Shown here: positions 43,613-51,825 of the stretch, piece by piece | How the letters are laid out: every line of letters starts with the position of its first letter | Position numbering within the stretch: position 1 is the first letter of the stretch | Source: Paenibacillus sp. yr247 | GTDB taxonomy: Bacteria; Bacillota; Bacilli; Paenibacillales; NBRC-103111 | Length of the DNA stretch: 64,000 bases | Direction of reading: 5' to 3' | NCBI RefSeq assembly: GCF_900103825.1 | Contig: NZ_FNIF01000002.1 | Coordinates: 310,001 to 374,000, forward strand | Notes under the pieces: model-generated | Database searches by the model: none | What the model saw: only the letters and a program-made list of their open reading frames with translations | Told to the model about the DNA's origin: nothing | Position numbers and translations under genes: made by a program

Positions 43613-44623
43613 TTATTTCACCAGCTCGGGATAAATACCTTTCGCCATTTCAAGCAATCCATCGGTCAGTCTTGGACCTGGGCGGCTCAGCATATTCTGG
43701 TCGAGGCCAATCACATGCTTATTTTTCACGGCATCAATGGCATCCCAACCGCTTCGCGTACGAATAATTTCGTCCAGTGATTTCTTGCTCTTGCTATCGA
43801 CGACCCCATTCGCAAACAGAATCACGCTCGGGTTTTGCCCAATGATTTTCTCTTCGCTGATTTCATACCAGCCTTTATTGTCTCCGGCAACATTAATACC
43901 GCCAGAAAGCTGGATCAACTCGTCCATGAATTCACCGCTGCCCACTGTCCATCCTGGGGCAAATTCAATGTAAACCTTTTTCTTATTCTCTTGTTTTACA
44001 TCTTTTACAGCATTAACTACCTTCTGGCGATCCGCTTTCATCTTAGCGACTACTTTTTCCGCTTGGTCTTGATGATCTGTAATTATACCGTAGGTTTGAA
44101 TGTTAGCTATGGTATCATCCAATGTTTTCGGTTCCACTTTAAACACGTTAATGTTCAAAGCACGCAGCTTTTCTACGGTATCCACATTCATCGAAACCCC
44201 AGTAAACACAACATTTGCGTTAGCTGCGATCAGCGCTTCTTGGTTAGGCTTCGTAATGCTGCCTAATTTCGGCTTTGACTTCACTGCTTCTGGATAATCA
44301 TCAAAGTCCGATACACCAACGACATTGGCCTCTAATCCGAGTGCAAATAGAGCTTCCGTTTCTGCCGGCGATACAGACGCAATGCGCTCTGGCGCTTTCT
44401 CAAATGTAAACTCTTTGCCCGTAGCATCCTTAATTTTCAGTGGATAACTCGTTTTTTTGACTGCCGCAGGCAGCGTTGTTACCACAGGAGCTTTCGTTGA
44501 TTCTCCCCCTAGCTTAGATGGACTGGAAATCTCCATATCCTTTTTGCCGCAAGCTGCAAGACTGACTGCTGTCGTTAACGCTACTGTAAGGATAAGTGCT
44601 TTTTTCACAGAATTCTTTTTCAT
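43613..44623 (-). CDS. Cobalamin-binding lipoprotein (BtuF-like)
   Basis: 336 residues from ATG 44623 behind GAGAGGG. Lipoprotein signal peptide with lipobox SLAAC at residues 21-25, then a BtuF/FepB-type binding fold (ERIASVSPAETEALFALGLE about 81-100, VVGVSDFDDYPEAVKSKPKL). It captures corrinoid outside the membrane for the BtuCD-like partners. First gene after the B12 riboswitch. Confidence 0.9.
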   Translation of the reverse strand: MKKNSVKKALILTVALTTAVSLAACGKKDMEISSPSKLGGESTKAPVVTTLPAAVKKTSYPLKIKDATGKEFTFEKAPERIASVSPAETEALFALGLEANVVGVSDFDDYPEAVKSKPKLGSITKPNQEALIAANANVVFTGVSMNVDTVEKLRALNINVFKVEPKTLDDTIANIQTYGIITDHQDQAEKVVAKMKADRQKVVNAVKDVKQENKKKVYIEFAPGWTVGSGEFMDELIQLSGGINVAGDNKGWYEISEEKIIGQNPSVILFANGVVDSKSKKSLDEIIRTRSGWDAIDAVKNKHVIGLDQNMLSRPGPRLTDGLLEMAKGIYPELVK

Positions 44624-44667
44624 TTGGCAAACCCTCTCTCTGAACGATTTGTTTCGATTGACCCTAA

Positions 44668-44915
44668 CAAAAAAGCCCCTCTGTTCCTAAGGAACAAAGG
44701 GGACGATAAATCGCGGCGCTCAGCAACTGGAGGTTGCTTCCTGATTTAACGCGATCCTTTTCCTCGAAGGATGTCGTAAACGGCACCATGGGCAGGTATC
44801 CTGACTTTCCCGGCATACGATGCCTGGATTACAGTGGCGGGACCGCGCCGGACTTTAACCGGCTTCCCTTTTAAGTGGCAAGCTCCTAGAAATGAGCTTA
44901 CCAGCACCTATGGCT
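44668..44915 (-). promoter_or_regulatory. Cobalamin (B12) riboswitch of the btu/cob operon
   Basis: On the minus strand: AAGGGAAGCCGGTTAAAGTC, GTCCCGCCACTGTAATCC (about 44826-44843) and GTCAGGATACCTGCCCATGG, the conserved core of the class. A terminator (CCCCTTTGTTCC/GGAACAGAGGGG, 44675-44701) with a T-run follows, just before the btuF-like gene. Adenosylcobalamin binding should cause termination. Confidence 0.96.
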
Positions 44916-44958
44916 GCATATTTTACTATCAATCTAATTGTCGATTATAGACTTCTTA

Positions 44959-45486
44959 TTACTTTTGTGCAATCACTTTGAGCACTTGCTTTGATTCATT
45001 AATCTTCGGAGCATTTTGAGGGATGAAAGCTACCAACCCTTTTCCTTCAATCCCTTGCTCTTTCATCCACTTGTTCCCTGCAAGAGGAATACCGTAGAGG
45101 TGCTTTTCAGAAGGCTTGCCATCTTCTGCTATCTCGATGACCCCATCCGGATAATCCTCAGGTTTAATCGTATCATCCAAAGAAACGAAACCTGCTTGTT
45201 TAGTCAAAGATTTAAATTGATCATCTGCAAGAATGAAGATGCCATTGCCGCCTGCCGCCAGCTCTACAATCATTTTTTCCATTGAGAACATAGGCGAACT
45301 AACAAGTTTGACGGTAGGGACCTCACCAACCTTGGATTTCAGAGAACCTTCCAACTTGTCTCCTGCTTCACTTGGAAAACCACTCGAGCCCATGATAAAA
45401 ATAGATACATCCGGCTTCGGCCCGCCGCAACCCGCGAGCATAACCATAAGCCCGATCATCATAACCAACAGCCATTTCACTTTCAT
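44959..45486 (-). CDS. Lipoprotein of unknown function
   Basis: 175 residues from ATG 45486 (MKVKWLLVMMIGLMVMLAGC), with lipobox LAGC ending at residue 20; GGAGG lies 12 nt upstream. The mature part (KPDVSIFIMGSSGFPSEAGD, FILADDQFKSLTKQAGFVSL) vaguely recalls a small solute-binding fold. I do not recognise the family. It ends only about 40 nt before the B12 riboswitch and no terminator separates them, so its transcript should run into the aptamer. Confidence 0.7.
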   Translation of the reverse strand: MKVKWLLVMMIGLMVMLAGCGGPKPDVSIFIMGSSGFPSEAGDKLEGSLKSKVGEVPTVKLVSSPMFSMEKMIVELAAGGNGIFILADDQFKSLTKQAGFVSLDDTIKPEDYPDGVIEIAEDGKPSEKHLYGIPLAGNKWMKEQGIEGKGLVAFIPQNAPKINESKQVLKVIAQK

Positions 45487-45547
45487 GTTGTGAGCGTACC
45501 TCCGTTTGTTGTCTGGATTCTTCGATAGTCGCGAGAAAAGCCGGCTT

Positions 45548-45814
45548 TCACCGACTTTTCTTTCCATTATTCATATATTCATTTATTTTACGATCTAAGA
45601 TTGTGCTCAATTCAACGACGTCATCCGATGTCATTTCTTTCCCGTCAAGAACCATTTGTTCGAGCTTACGTCGCAACGAATGAATCTCTTCTTCTAGTAA
45701 ATTGAGGGAGTTATGCTTCTTCGCATGCTTGGTCAACCAACGTTTTCCGAAATCCTGCTCGCGAATTTGACTATGTTTTCGATAGGTTAATAGTTGATAT
45801 TCCAAAAAAGCCAT
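45548..45814 (-). CDS. Spo0E-like aspartyl-phosphate phosphatase
   Basis: 88 residues from ATG 45814 behind GGAGGGATAAGC. C-terminal half LLEEEIHSLRRKLEQMVLDG, then KEMTSDDVVELSTILDRKIN, fits the two-helix Spo0E family, which dephosphorylates phosphorylated Spo0A and delays sporulation. The normally conserved SQELD motif reads STILD here: Ser and the Leu-Asp are kept but Gln-Glu are changed. The N-terminal 35 residues are an extra extension. Activity is therefore uncertain. Confidence 0.7.
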   Translation of the reverse strand: MAFLEYQLLTYRKHSQIREQDFGKRWLTKHAKKHNSLNLLEEEIHSLRRKLEQMVLDGKEMTSDDVVELSTILDRKINEYMNNGKKSR

Positions 45815-45870
45815 GCTTATCCCTCCTTACTACAAGAATACCAGTTTTAGTCCATAATGAACACATTTAT

Positions 45871-47088
45871 TTACTGCAAACCTTCCAATTTTCTCAGGAA
45901 CTTTCCTATTCTCTCTAGGGCTTCATTCAGTTGAGAAACACTATAGGCATAAGAACAACGTAAGAAGCCTTCTCCGCCTAAACCAAACACATCTCCCGGT
46001 ACAGCAGCGACCTTTGACTCAAATAATAGCCGCTGCGCAAATTCTTCTGATGTTAATCCCGTTGCTACAATACTCGGAAATGCATAGAACGCGCCTTGCG
46101 GTTCATGACACTCGAGTCCAATATCTCGGAACCCTTTTACGATCAGACGCCTGCGTTGGTTGTAGGACTCTATCATTCGATCTTTCTCTTCTAGGCCATT
46201 CGTCAACGCCTCATGAGCAGCAACCTGCCCCATGACCGGTGCGCACATGACTGTATATTGATGAATTTTGGTCATCGCTGAAATCAGTTCCGGGTGACCG
46301 CAAGCATAGCCCATCCGCCAGCCCGTCATGGCAAAAGCTTTGGAGAAACCGCTGACCAAGATTGTCCGGTCTTGCATGCCAGGAATCGCTGCGAAGCTCA
46401 CGTGCTTCTGGCCATAGGTCAACTCCGCATATATTTCATCTGAAATGACAATGAGATCGTTCTCTTCAACGACTTTGGCAATCGGCAGCCAATCCTCATA
46501 GGTCATAATACCGCCTGTTGGATTACTAGGATAGCAGAGAATTAATATTTTGGAGCGTGGCGTAATCGCATCGCGAAGTGCTTTCTCCGTCAGCTTGAAC
46601 TGATCCCTCGCGAATGTCTCGATTCCAACAGGAACGCCGCCGCTAATACTCGTAATTGGCGAATATGAAATATAACAAGGTTCAGGTATAAGTATCTCAT
46701 CGCCCGGCGTCACCAAGGCACGCAGAGCCAAGTCAATTGCTTCACTGCCCCCAACAGTAACTAGGACTTCGTTAGATGGCTCATATTTCACTTTAAATGA
46801 CGTGTACAGGTAATCAGCAATGGCTTCACGAAGCTCTGGAATTCCTGAGTTTGGCGTGTATTTCGTTCTGCCGCGTTCCAAAGAGTACACTGCTGCTTCA
46901 CGGACATGCCAAGGAGTTGAGAAATCCGGTTCTCCTACACCCAGGGAGATAATATCTTCCTTGCTGTTGCTCACCAAGTCAAAAAACTTCCGAATACCTG
47001 AAGGCTTTATTTCGCGTACGGCAGGAGCGAGGTAGTCCTGCATCGATTTTACTTTGCTCGGCTGGATCGTTGTCTCATCTTTGATCAT
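45871..47088 (-). CDS. alaT: Alanine transaminase (AlaT/YugH-like)
   Basis: 405 residues from ATG 47088 behind GAGGG. Class I aminotransferase with DIISLGVGEPDFSTPWHVRE (about 45-64), LCYPSNPTGGIM, PLP lysine in LVSGFSKAFAMTGWRMGYAC (about 240-259) and RCSYAYSVSQL near the end. Pairs with the Lrp-type regulator just upstream, the same arrangement as B. subtilis alaR-alaT, where the pair makes alanine from pyruvate and glutamate. Confidence 0.87.
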   Translation of the reverse strand: MIKDETTIQPSKVKSMQDYLAPAVREIKPSGIRKFFDLVSNSKEDIISLGVGEPDFSTPWHVREAAVYSLERGRTKYTPNSGIPELREAIADYLYTSFKVKYEPSNEVLVTVGGSEAIDLALRALVTPGDEILIPEPCYISYSPITSISGGVPVGIETFARDQFKLTEKALRDAITPRSKILILCYPSNPTGGIMTYEDWLPIAKVVEENDLIVISDEIYAELTYGQKHVSFAAIPGMQDRTILVSGFSKAFAMTGWRMGYACGHPELISAMTKIHQYTVMCAPVMGQVAAHEALTNGLEEKDRMIESYNQRRRLIVKGFRDIGLECHEPQGAFYAFPSIVATGLTSEEFAQRLLFESKVAAVPGDVFGLGGEGFLRCSYAYSVSQLNEALERIGKFLRKLEGLQ

Positions 47089-47103
47089 GGCGTTCCCTCT
47101 TCT

Positions 47104-47595
47104 TTACGGCGAAACAAGCATCCGGTGATCATCTGCCTGATCCTCGAATATAATGCCGTCTTGTTTGTATTTTTTTAATATAAAATTCGTTTTTGTAGAT
47201 AGCACGCGATCAATCGGCGATAGCTTGTTGGACACAAAGGAAGCGACTTGTTTAAGGGAGCTGCCTTCGATTTCTACAAGTAAATCATATGCGCCAGACA
47301 TCAGATAAACCGATTTTACTTCTGGATATAAATAGATCCGTTCCGCGATGGCATCGAACCCGCGTCCGCGTTCCGGCGTAATTTGCACTTCAATTAGGGC
47401 GGTAACCTTTTCGTCATCCACTTTGCTCCAGTTTACTACTGTCGCGTATTTGACGATGACCTTATCCGCTTCCATCTCGCTTATCGCTCGCGCCACCTCG
47501 TCCTCCGCCGTTCCTAGCATTGTGGCGATGAGGTCCGCACTCCGGCGGGCGTCTTCCTTCAGTAGTTCGAGAATTTTAAGCTTCAAAGCATCCAT
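47104..47595 (-). CDS. alaR: Lrp/AsnC-family regulator of alaT (AlaR/YugG-like)
   Basis: 163 residues from ATG 47595 (MDALKLKILELLKEDARRSA) behind AAGGTAGG; an ATG 36 nt upstream has no spacing for its ribosome binding site. N-terminal helix-turn-helix (about 15-50) and C-terminal AsnC/RAM ligand domain (about 65-145: VTALIEVQITPERGRGFDAI, SVYLMSGAYDLLVEIEGSSL). 15 nt separate it from alaT. Probably activates alaT in response to alanine, as in Bacillus. Confidence 0.88.
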   Translation of the reverse strand: MDALKLKILELLKEDARRSADLIATMLGTAEDEVARAISEMEADKVIVKYATVVNWSKVDDEKVTALIEVQITPERGRGFDAIAERIYLYPEVKSVYLMSGAYDLLVEIEGSSLKQVASFVSNKLSPIDRVLSTKTNFILKKYKQDGIIFEDQADDHRMLVSP

Positions 47596-47734
47596 GGTTA
47601 AACCTACCTTTCTGAAATTGGTTTCGTTCATCCTTTAATCTTACAATGAATTACTATCCTAATTCAATTACTGAGCCTATCTAAAAGCCAGATTATTTTT
47701 ATATAACAATAAATTTCCATCCCATAAACTACGA

Positions 47735-47760
47735 ATAAAGCCACCTGTATTCCAGGCGGC
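47735..47760 (-). terminator. Terminator after the GNAT-like gene
   Basis: GCCACCTG (47740-47747) and CAGGCGGC (47753-47760); a T-rich stretch follows on the minus strand. Confidence 0.65.
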
Positions 47761-47778
47761 CTCTGCTCTAAGCATTAT

Positions 47779-48075
47779 TTAGGATTGTCCGTGAACCAAA
47801 CCAAACTTCGATTCGGCTTGCAGCAATTTATTAACCATGGTTTTAATTTCACGATGCTCATATGTGGGACGCACATGAATACTCTGTTCTTCTGCGATAC
47901 AACCAATGCCAACAAGCGTATTCTCATCATAAACCGAGATCACATAGTTGGAATTGAGATTATTCCAATTCACAAGTGCTAACGATCCTGAAGTTATGCA
48001 TTCTTCTGTATATATCTGTATAAATTCATGGAGTTGATCTTCCTCAGGAAGCGCATTAATATAGGCTAATTTCAC
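47779..48075 (-). CDS. Small GNAT-like protein, 98 aa
   Basis: 98 residues from GTG 48075 behind AAAGGTGG (an ATG 72 nt upstream has no ribosome binding site). The sequence (ALVNWNNLNSNYVISVYDEN, LVGIGCIAEEQSIHVRPTYE, then EIKTMVNKLLQAESKFGL) resembles the middle and end of a GNAT acetyltransferase, but the acetyl-CoA-binding Q/RxxGxG/A motif is not visible. It may be a reduced or non-catalytic member. Alone between alaR and cysK. Confidence 0.6.
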   Translation of the reverse strand: MKLAYINALPEEDQLHEFIQIYTEECITSGSLALVNWNNLNSNYVISVYDENTLVGIGCIAEEQSIHVRPTYEHREIKTMVNKLLQAESKFGLVHGQS

Positions 48076-48222
48076 AGCAAATCCACCTTTCAATAAGGAC
48101 CTTCTCATACTTATAATTATACTAAGTAACGCATTTTTATTCAACATTCTTTTTTTATTTGAAATAAAAAATACGACCCCTCCGAATATCTAGATCCGAG
48201 TGGCCGCGTTCTATTGGCTGGG

Positions 48223-49149
48223 CTATTCAAAAATGTCCATACTTAAATATCTTTCGCCCGTATCCGGTGCGATACAGAGCACCCTTTTACCTGTACCTAG
48301 CTTACGAGCAACCTGCAATCCAGTCCAAACCGAGGCTCCTGTCGATGGTCCAACGAGTATGCCTTCCTTGCTGGCTAAATCTCTCATGGTTCGGATCGCA
48401 TCCTCGTCAGACACCTGCACGATCTCATCGTAGATGCTCGTATTCAAAATAGCAGGGATGAAGCCCGGACTCGTGCCGACGAGTTTATGCGGACCGGGGC
48501 TTCCTCCGGACAAAACGGGTGAACCCTTCGGCTCCACCACATAAATCTGGATGTCCGGCAGCCTCTCTCGGAGCACCTCGCCAGTGCCGGTGATCGTTCC
48601 TCCCGTACCTGAGGTAGCAACGAAGGCATCCAGTCGCCCTTCCATTTGCTCCAGAATCTCTGGAGCTGTGGTCGTCCGGTGAATACTCGGATTCGCCGGA
48701 TTCTCGAACTGCTGTGGGATATAGCTGTCAGGTATCTGATCCCGCAGCTCTATCGCTTTGGCAATTGCTCCCGGCATCCGCAGTGCGGCGGGAGTCAGTA
48801 CCACCTCTGCGCCATAGGCCTTGAGCAGAGTAATGCGTTCTTTGGTCATGTTATCCGGCATGATCAGAATGGCTTTATAGCCTTTGGCTGCGGCATTCAT
48901 CGCAAGTCCGATGCCTGTATTGCCGCTCGTTGGCTCGATAATCGTAGCGCCAGGACGGAGCAGCCCATCTTTCTCTGCCAGCTCGATTAAATTAAAAGCA
49001 GCGCGGTCTTTCACACTGCCGCTTGGATTGAAATATTCAAGCTTCACGTAAAGCTCGGCATCACCAGGCTCTACCAATCGGTTAATCCGAACAGCGGGTG
49101 TGTCACCGATTAGCTCAGTGATGCTGTTGACCATTTTTTTATGTGTCAA
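48223..49149 (-). CDS. cysK: Cysteine synthase (O-acetylserine sulfhydrylase)
   Basis: 308 residues. Start is TTG 49149 behind AGGAGGGGG; the ATG five codons later is too far from that site. PLP lysine in FNPSGSVKDRAAFNLIE (about residue 46), the substrate loop EPTSGNTGIGLAMNAA (about 72-87), GTGGTITGTGEVLRE (about 178-192) and SPGFIPAIL. It makes cysteine from O-acetylserine and sulfide. Monocistronic. Confidence 0.93.
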   Translation of the reverse strand: MTHKKMVNSITELIGDTPAVRINRLVEPGDAELYVKLEYFNPSGSVKDRAAFNLIELAEKDGLLRPGATIIEPTSGNTGIGLAMNAAAKGYKAILIMPDNMTKERITLLKAYGAEVVLTPAALRMPGAIAKAIELRDQIPDSYIPQQFENPANPSIHRTTTAPEILEQMEGRLDAFVATSGTGGTITGTGEVLRERLPDIQIYVVEPKGSPVLSGGSPGPHKLVGTSPGFIPAILNTSIYDEIVQVSDEDAIRTMRDLASKEGILVGPSTGASVWTGLQVARKLGTGKRVLCIAPDTGERYLSMDIFE

Positions 49150-49214
49150 GGGTTACCCCCTCCTATTCCCAATACCAACTATACCCACATTTTTATCGGG
49201 AATCGCTATAGATG

Positions 49215-50528
49215 TCAAGGTTTAATTACAGATAGCTGGTTTTTCATAAAGTACCAACTGACCAGCGGGGAGCTCCCAATGATCAACAGCAGCACGTTAA
49301 TCACTAGCGGTTCCTTACTCCACGAAATAACGCTAATGAATAGGAGCACACCGCATACACGTCCCACATTCAGTGAAAGCTCACGGAGCACGACATATTC
49401 CTCCCTTTGCTTAGCGCTGGCCTCATTGGAACCAATTAGATCGAATACGGCTGACACCATAGGCACCGAATACATTGGGAAAAAGAGCGCAGCTCCTAAG
49501 CCGAAAATAAGTAAAGTGCTATATCCCATTTTCCAGAAAAAAGGAATAATTACCGCAACGACCATGACAGAGCCAATCAGCATGCTTATTTTACGAAAAT
49601 GCGGTTTAATAAATCGGCCTGCTGCCCAGAAGCTGACTAATGATACCGCCGAAGTAATCAATACAAATTTCCCTAAGCTCGCTTCACTTGATGTGGATAT
49701 GTAGACGAGAAGTGCAATCATGAAACCAAAGACTCCCTCCCGGACACCTTGAAATACCAAGGCTAAGCTTACGCGCTTCCAAGGTGTTTCCGCTTGCCGA
49801 AGACATCGAAAGGGAAACAACCATTCATAGGCACCTTGTACTTTCCGTTTTTTCAAAAAGAAACTGATAATCACACCTAGCAAAAAGATGCCTAAGGATA
49901 TGGAAAAGATCAACCGGTACCCAGCGCCATCTCCAAGACTCACAATAAGCAAGCCCGATATCCATGGTGCGACTATGCCTGCTCCAGAGCCTAACAGCCC
50001 TACCCAGCCATTGAACCGATCTCGATTATCAGGGTCCGTCACTTCGAAATAAACGACATTAAACGCAATCCAGAACAACCCTGCTGAAATTCCCTGCACC
50101 ATTCCCAACCATACAAAATAGTGAAAGCTGCTTGTTCCAAGCAACAATACCAGCATATAAAAGCATGCTGAAACCGCTACGCCGAGCCGTAAGCAGTTCA
50201 TTTTGTTATGCTCCTTCACCCATTTTCCTGCTAACCAGAAGGTGATCGCCATCGTCAAATGTGTTACTAATGTAAACCAACCAATTAAAGCTAAGTCATT
50301 TTTAGCCTTCCACAAATACACGCCTACAAAGGTTCCCGACAAGGCATTTGCACTGCCAAATAACGTATGAACAATGAGTAATAGGATAGCTTGAGCATCT
50401 AACCGGCTTTTCTTCTGTAAACCCTTGCCATCGCTTGATCTATTTCCTCGGTCTTCAAAATAATTGCTTTTAGATCGCCCCACTGCCTTACCTGGCTGAA
50501 TTCGCTTCCTACTCAGATCTTTTTGCAT
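49215..50528 (-). CDS. Major facilitator superfamily transporter
   Basis: 437 residues from ATG 50528 behind GAGGAGG; a GTG 12 nt upstream is an alternative. About 12 membrane helices after a basic N-terminal tail of about 45 residues (RKRIQPGKAVGRSKSNYF). AKNDLALIGWFTLVTHLTMA and a central cytoplasmic loop (KKRKVQGAYEWLFPF) are visible, but no substrate-specific motif. Function beyond MFS transport cannot be stated. Confidence 0.82.
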   Translation of the reverse strand: MQKDLSRKRIQPGKAVGRSKSNYFEDRGNRSSDGKGLQKKSRLDAQAILLLIVHTLFGSANALSGTFVGVYLWKAKNDLALIGWFTLVTHLTMAITFWLAGKWVKEHNKMNCLRLGVAVSACFYMLVLLLGTSSFHYFVWLGMVQGISAGLFWIAFNVVYFEVTDPDNRDRFNGWVGLLGSGAGIVAPWISGLLIVSLGDGAGYRLIFSISLGIFLLGVIISFFLKKRKVQGAYEWLFPFRCLRQAETPWKRVSLALVFQGVREGVFGFMIALLVYISTSSEASLGKFVLITSAVSLVSFWAAGRFIKPHFRKISMLIGSVMVVAVIIPFFWKMGYSTLLIFGLGAALFFPMYSVPMVSAVFDLIGSNEASAKQREEYVVLRELSLNVGRVCGVLLFISVISWSKEPLVINVLLLIIGSSPLVSWYFMKNQLSVIKP

Positions 50529-50610
50529 ACTCCTCCTCACCTTTCCCCACGGTTAGAAATTGCTTTAGTTAAGCTTCCCCAATCGAGTGAAAATATGAGG
50601 TACTGCATAA

Positions 50611-50643
50611 TAAAAAACCGAATCCTTAAAGGACTCGGTTCTT
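50611..50643 (-). terminator. Terminator after the zinc-ribbon gene
   Basis: AACCGAATCC (50616-50625) and GGACTCGGTT (50631-50640), T-run on the minus strand. Confidence 0.8.
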
Positions 50644-50647
50644 TCCG

Positions 50648-51148
50648 CTACTCCGATTTAATACGTTCAACCATGAGTAATCGATCTGTATCAGATAAGA
50701 TTTTCTCCACCTTGAAGCAAGACGGGCATACATAAACATCCATAGTGAAGGGGCCTGTAAGGAAAGCATTTCCTAACGTTTTAGGAATAACAGGCGTGAA
50801 GGAGGTCCCGCTTATGACCTCGCTCCCTGCAAGCAGAAGCAATTCGTGGCAGTTCGAGCACTCGGGTGCTTCTTCTTGTTCGTCTGTAATATGCTGAACT
50901 TTCTCTCCGAATTTATCTAGAGGTTCATCGGAGTCATCCCAAGCCAATGACAAATCTTCATCGGAGTCAGGATATTCTTGTTCTTCAAAGCGGAGTGGTT
51001 GACCTGTTTGCTTCACCTTTAAATCAATACTCCGGTAATCGCTTAACTCATTAAAACAGTGTGGACATTCATCCTCTGGTCCAATCTCTGGATCCCAAAC
51101 AATCTCGGTTTGACACCAGGGACAAACCATTTCTTCGTTGGCACTCAT
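50648..51148 (-). CDS. Double zinc-ribbon protein
   Basis: 166 residues from ATG 51148 (MSANEEMVCPWCQTEIVWDP) behind GGAGG; a GTG 15 nt upstream lies in that site. Four CXXC pairs, two near the N-terminus (CPWC, CPHC) and two in the C-terminal half (CSNC, CPSC), would bind two zinc ions; a highly acidic linker (YPDSDEDLSLAWDDSDEPLD) joins them. No enzymatic motif. Cytoplasmic. It is co-directional with the 25-residue peptide gene and DUF350. Confidence 0.75.
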   Translation of the reverse strand: MSANEEMVCPWCQTEIVWDPEIGPEDECPHCFNELSDYRSIDLKVKQTGQPLRFEEQEYPDSDEDLSLAWDDSDEPLDKFGEKVQHITDEQEEAPECSNCHELLLLAGSEVISGTSFTPVIPKTLGNAFLTGPFTMDVYVCPSCFKVEKILSDTDRLLMVERIKSE

Positions 51149-51178
51149 TACGTAATCCTCCACCTAATGCATTCATGC

Positions 51179-51256
51179 TTATCTCAATAAATAATAAACC
51201 CCTGCAGCCATAAATACAAACGCTATGGCAAACAAAGTGCCCCACAGGTATTTCAT
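51179..51256 (-). CDS. 25-residue single-pass membrane peptide
   Basis: A 25-codon frame from ATG 51256 behind GGAGG with 8-nt spacing, ending TAA at 51179-51181. The product begins MKYLWGTLFAIAF and ends YYLLR; residues 4-23 form one hydrophobic helix with positive charges at both ends. It fits exactly between the DUF350 gene and the zinc-ribbon gene. No database family can be named. The strong ribosome binding site and placement make it credible as a translated micropeptide. Confidence 0.65.
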   Translation of the reverse strand: MKYLWGTLFAIAFVFMAAGVYYLLR

Positions 51257-51285
51257 TGTTCAAGCCTCCAAGATTATGTATGATC

Positions 51286-51705
51286 CTAAGTTACACAAGC
51301 TCCAACCACATAGGAAAGGGAGACAGATATCGTCAACGATAAGAAGCCTACAGCGCGATTATCTTTTTTGATTTCTTCATCAATTTTAAAATAAGGCGTC
51401 AAGAATTCAAAAATGAAGTAAGCTGCTAGCAGCAGTAAGAAGCCATACCCTGCCCAGATGAGAGAATGAATCATCGTATCATTGTTGAGAATCGCAAATC
51501 GGAACAAATTACAAATCCCAAAAATTTTCCCGCCTGTTGCCATCGCCACAGATAAGTTCCCTTTTTTAATTTCAGCCCAGTCATCATATTTGGTGACCAT
51601 TTCGAAAATCGTTAGAAATACCACAAGCGCGATGACAGCAACTGCAAAAAATGCAAGCGTCGATAAATACGGGTTACTAAGCAACACATCCACCTCTTCG
51701 TTCAT
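51286..51705 (-). CDS. DUF350 family membrane protein (YjfL-like)
   Basis: 139 residues from ATG 51705 behind AGGAGACGAT, with four predicted membrane helices (STLAFFAVAVIALVVFLTIF, then FGICNLFRFAILNNDTMIHS, GFLLLLAAYFIFEFLTPYF, FLSLTISVSLSYVVGACV). This is the DUF350 (PF03994) pattern of inner-membrane proteins often encoded near pspA-type genes. Function unknown; envelope-stress association is inferred from context. Confidence 0.82.
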   Translation of the reverse strand: MNEEVDVLLSNPYLSTLAFFAVAVIALVVFLTIFEMVTKYDDWAEIKKGNLSVAMATGGKIFGICNLFRFAILNNDTMIHSLIWAGYGFLLLLAAYFIFEFLTPYFKIDEEIKKDNRAVGFLSLTISVSLSYVVGACVT

Positions 51706-51775
51706 ATCGTCTCCTGCCTTCCTTTTTCACAAGTAGAGAGACTATAAACTTCGTTTAAAGATCCCTATATATGGT

Positions 51776-51802
51776 AGAAGAGACTGAGTTTAGCTCAGTC
51801 CC
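51776..51802 (-). terminator. Terminator after pspA
   Basis: GACTGAG (51782-51788) and CTCAGTC (51794-51800), 7-bp stem; weak T-run on the minus strand. It would partly separate pspA from DUF350. Confidence 0.6.
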
Positions 51803-51825
51803 TCGCAGGTATCACTACTATAACA

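Noticed and set aside
50540-51163. tRNA or rRNA genes in gaps of the window
   Set aside because: No cloverleaf-like or CCA-ended sequences were recognised in any gap; the structured leaders are T-boxes, an S-box and a B12 aptamer.
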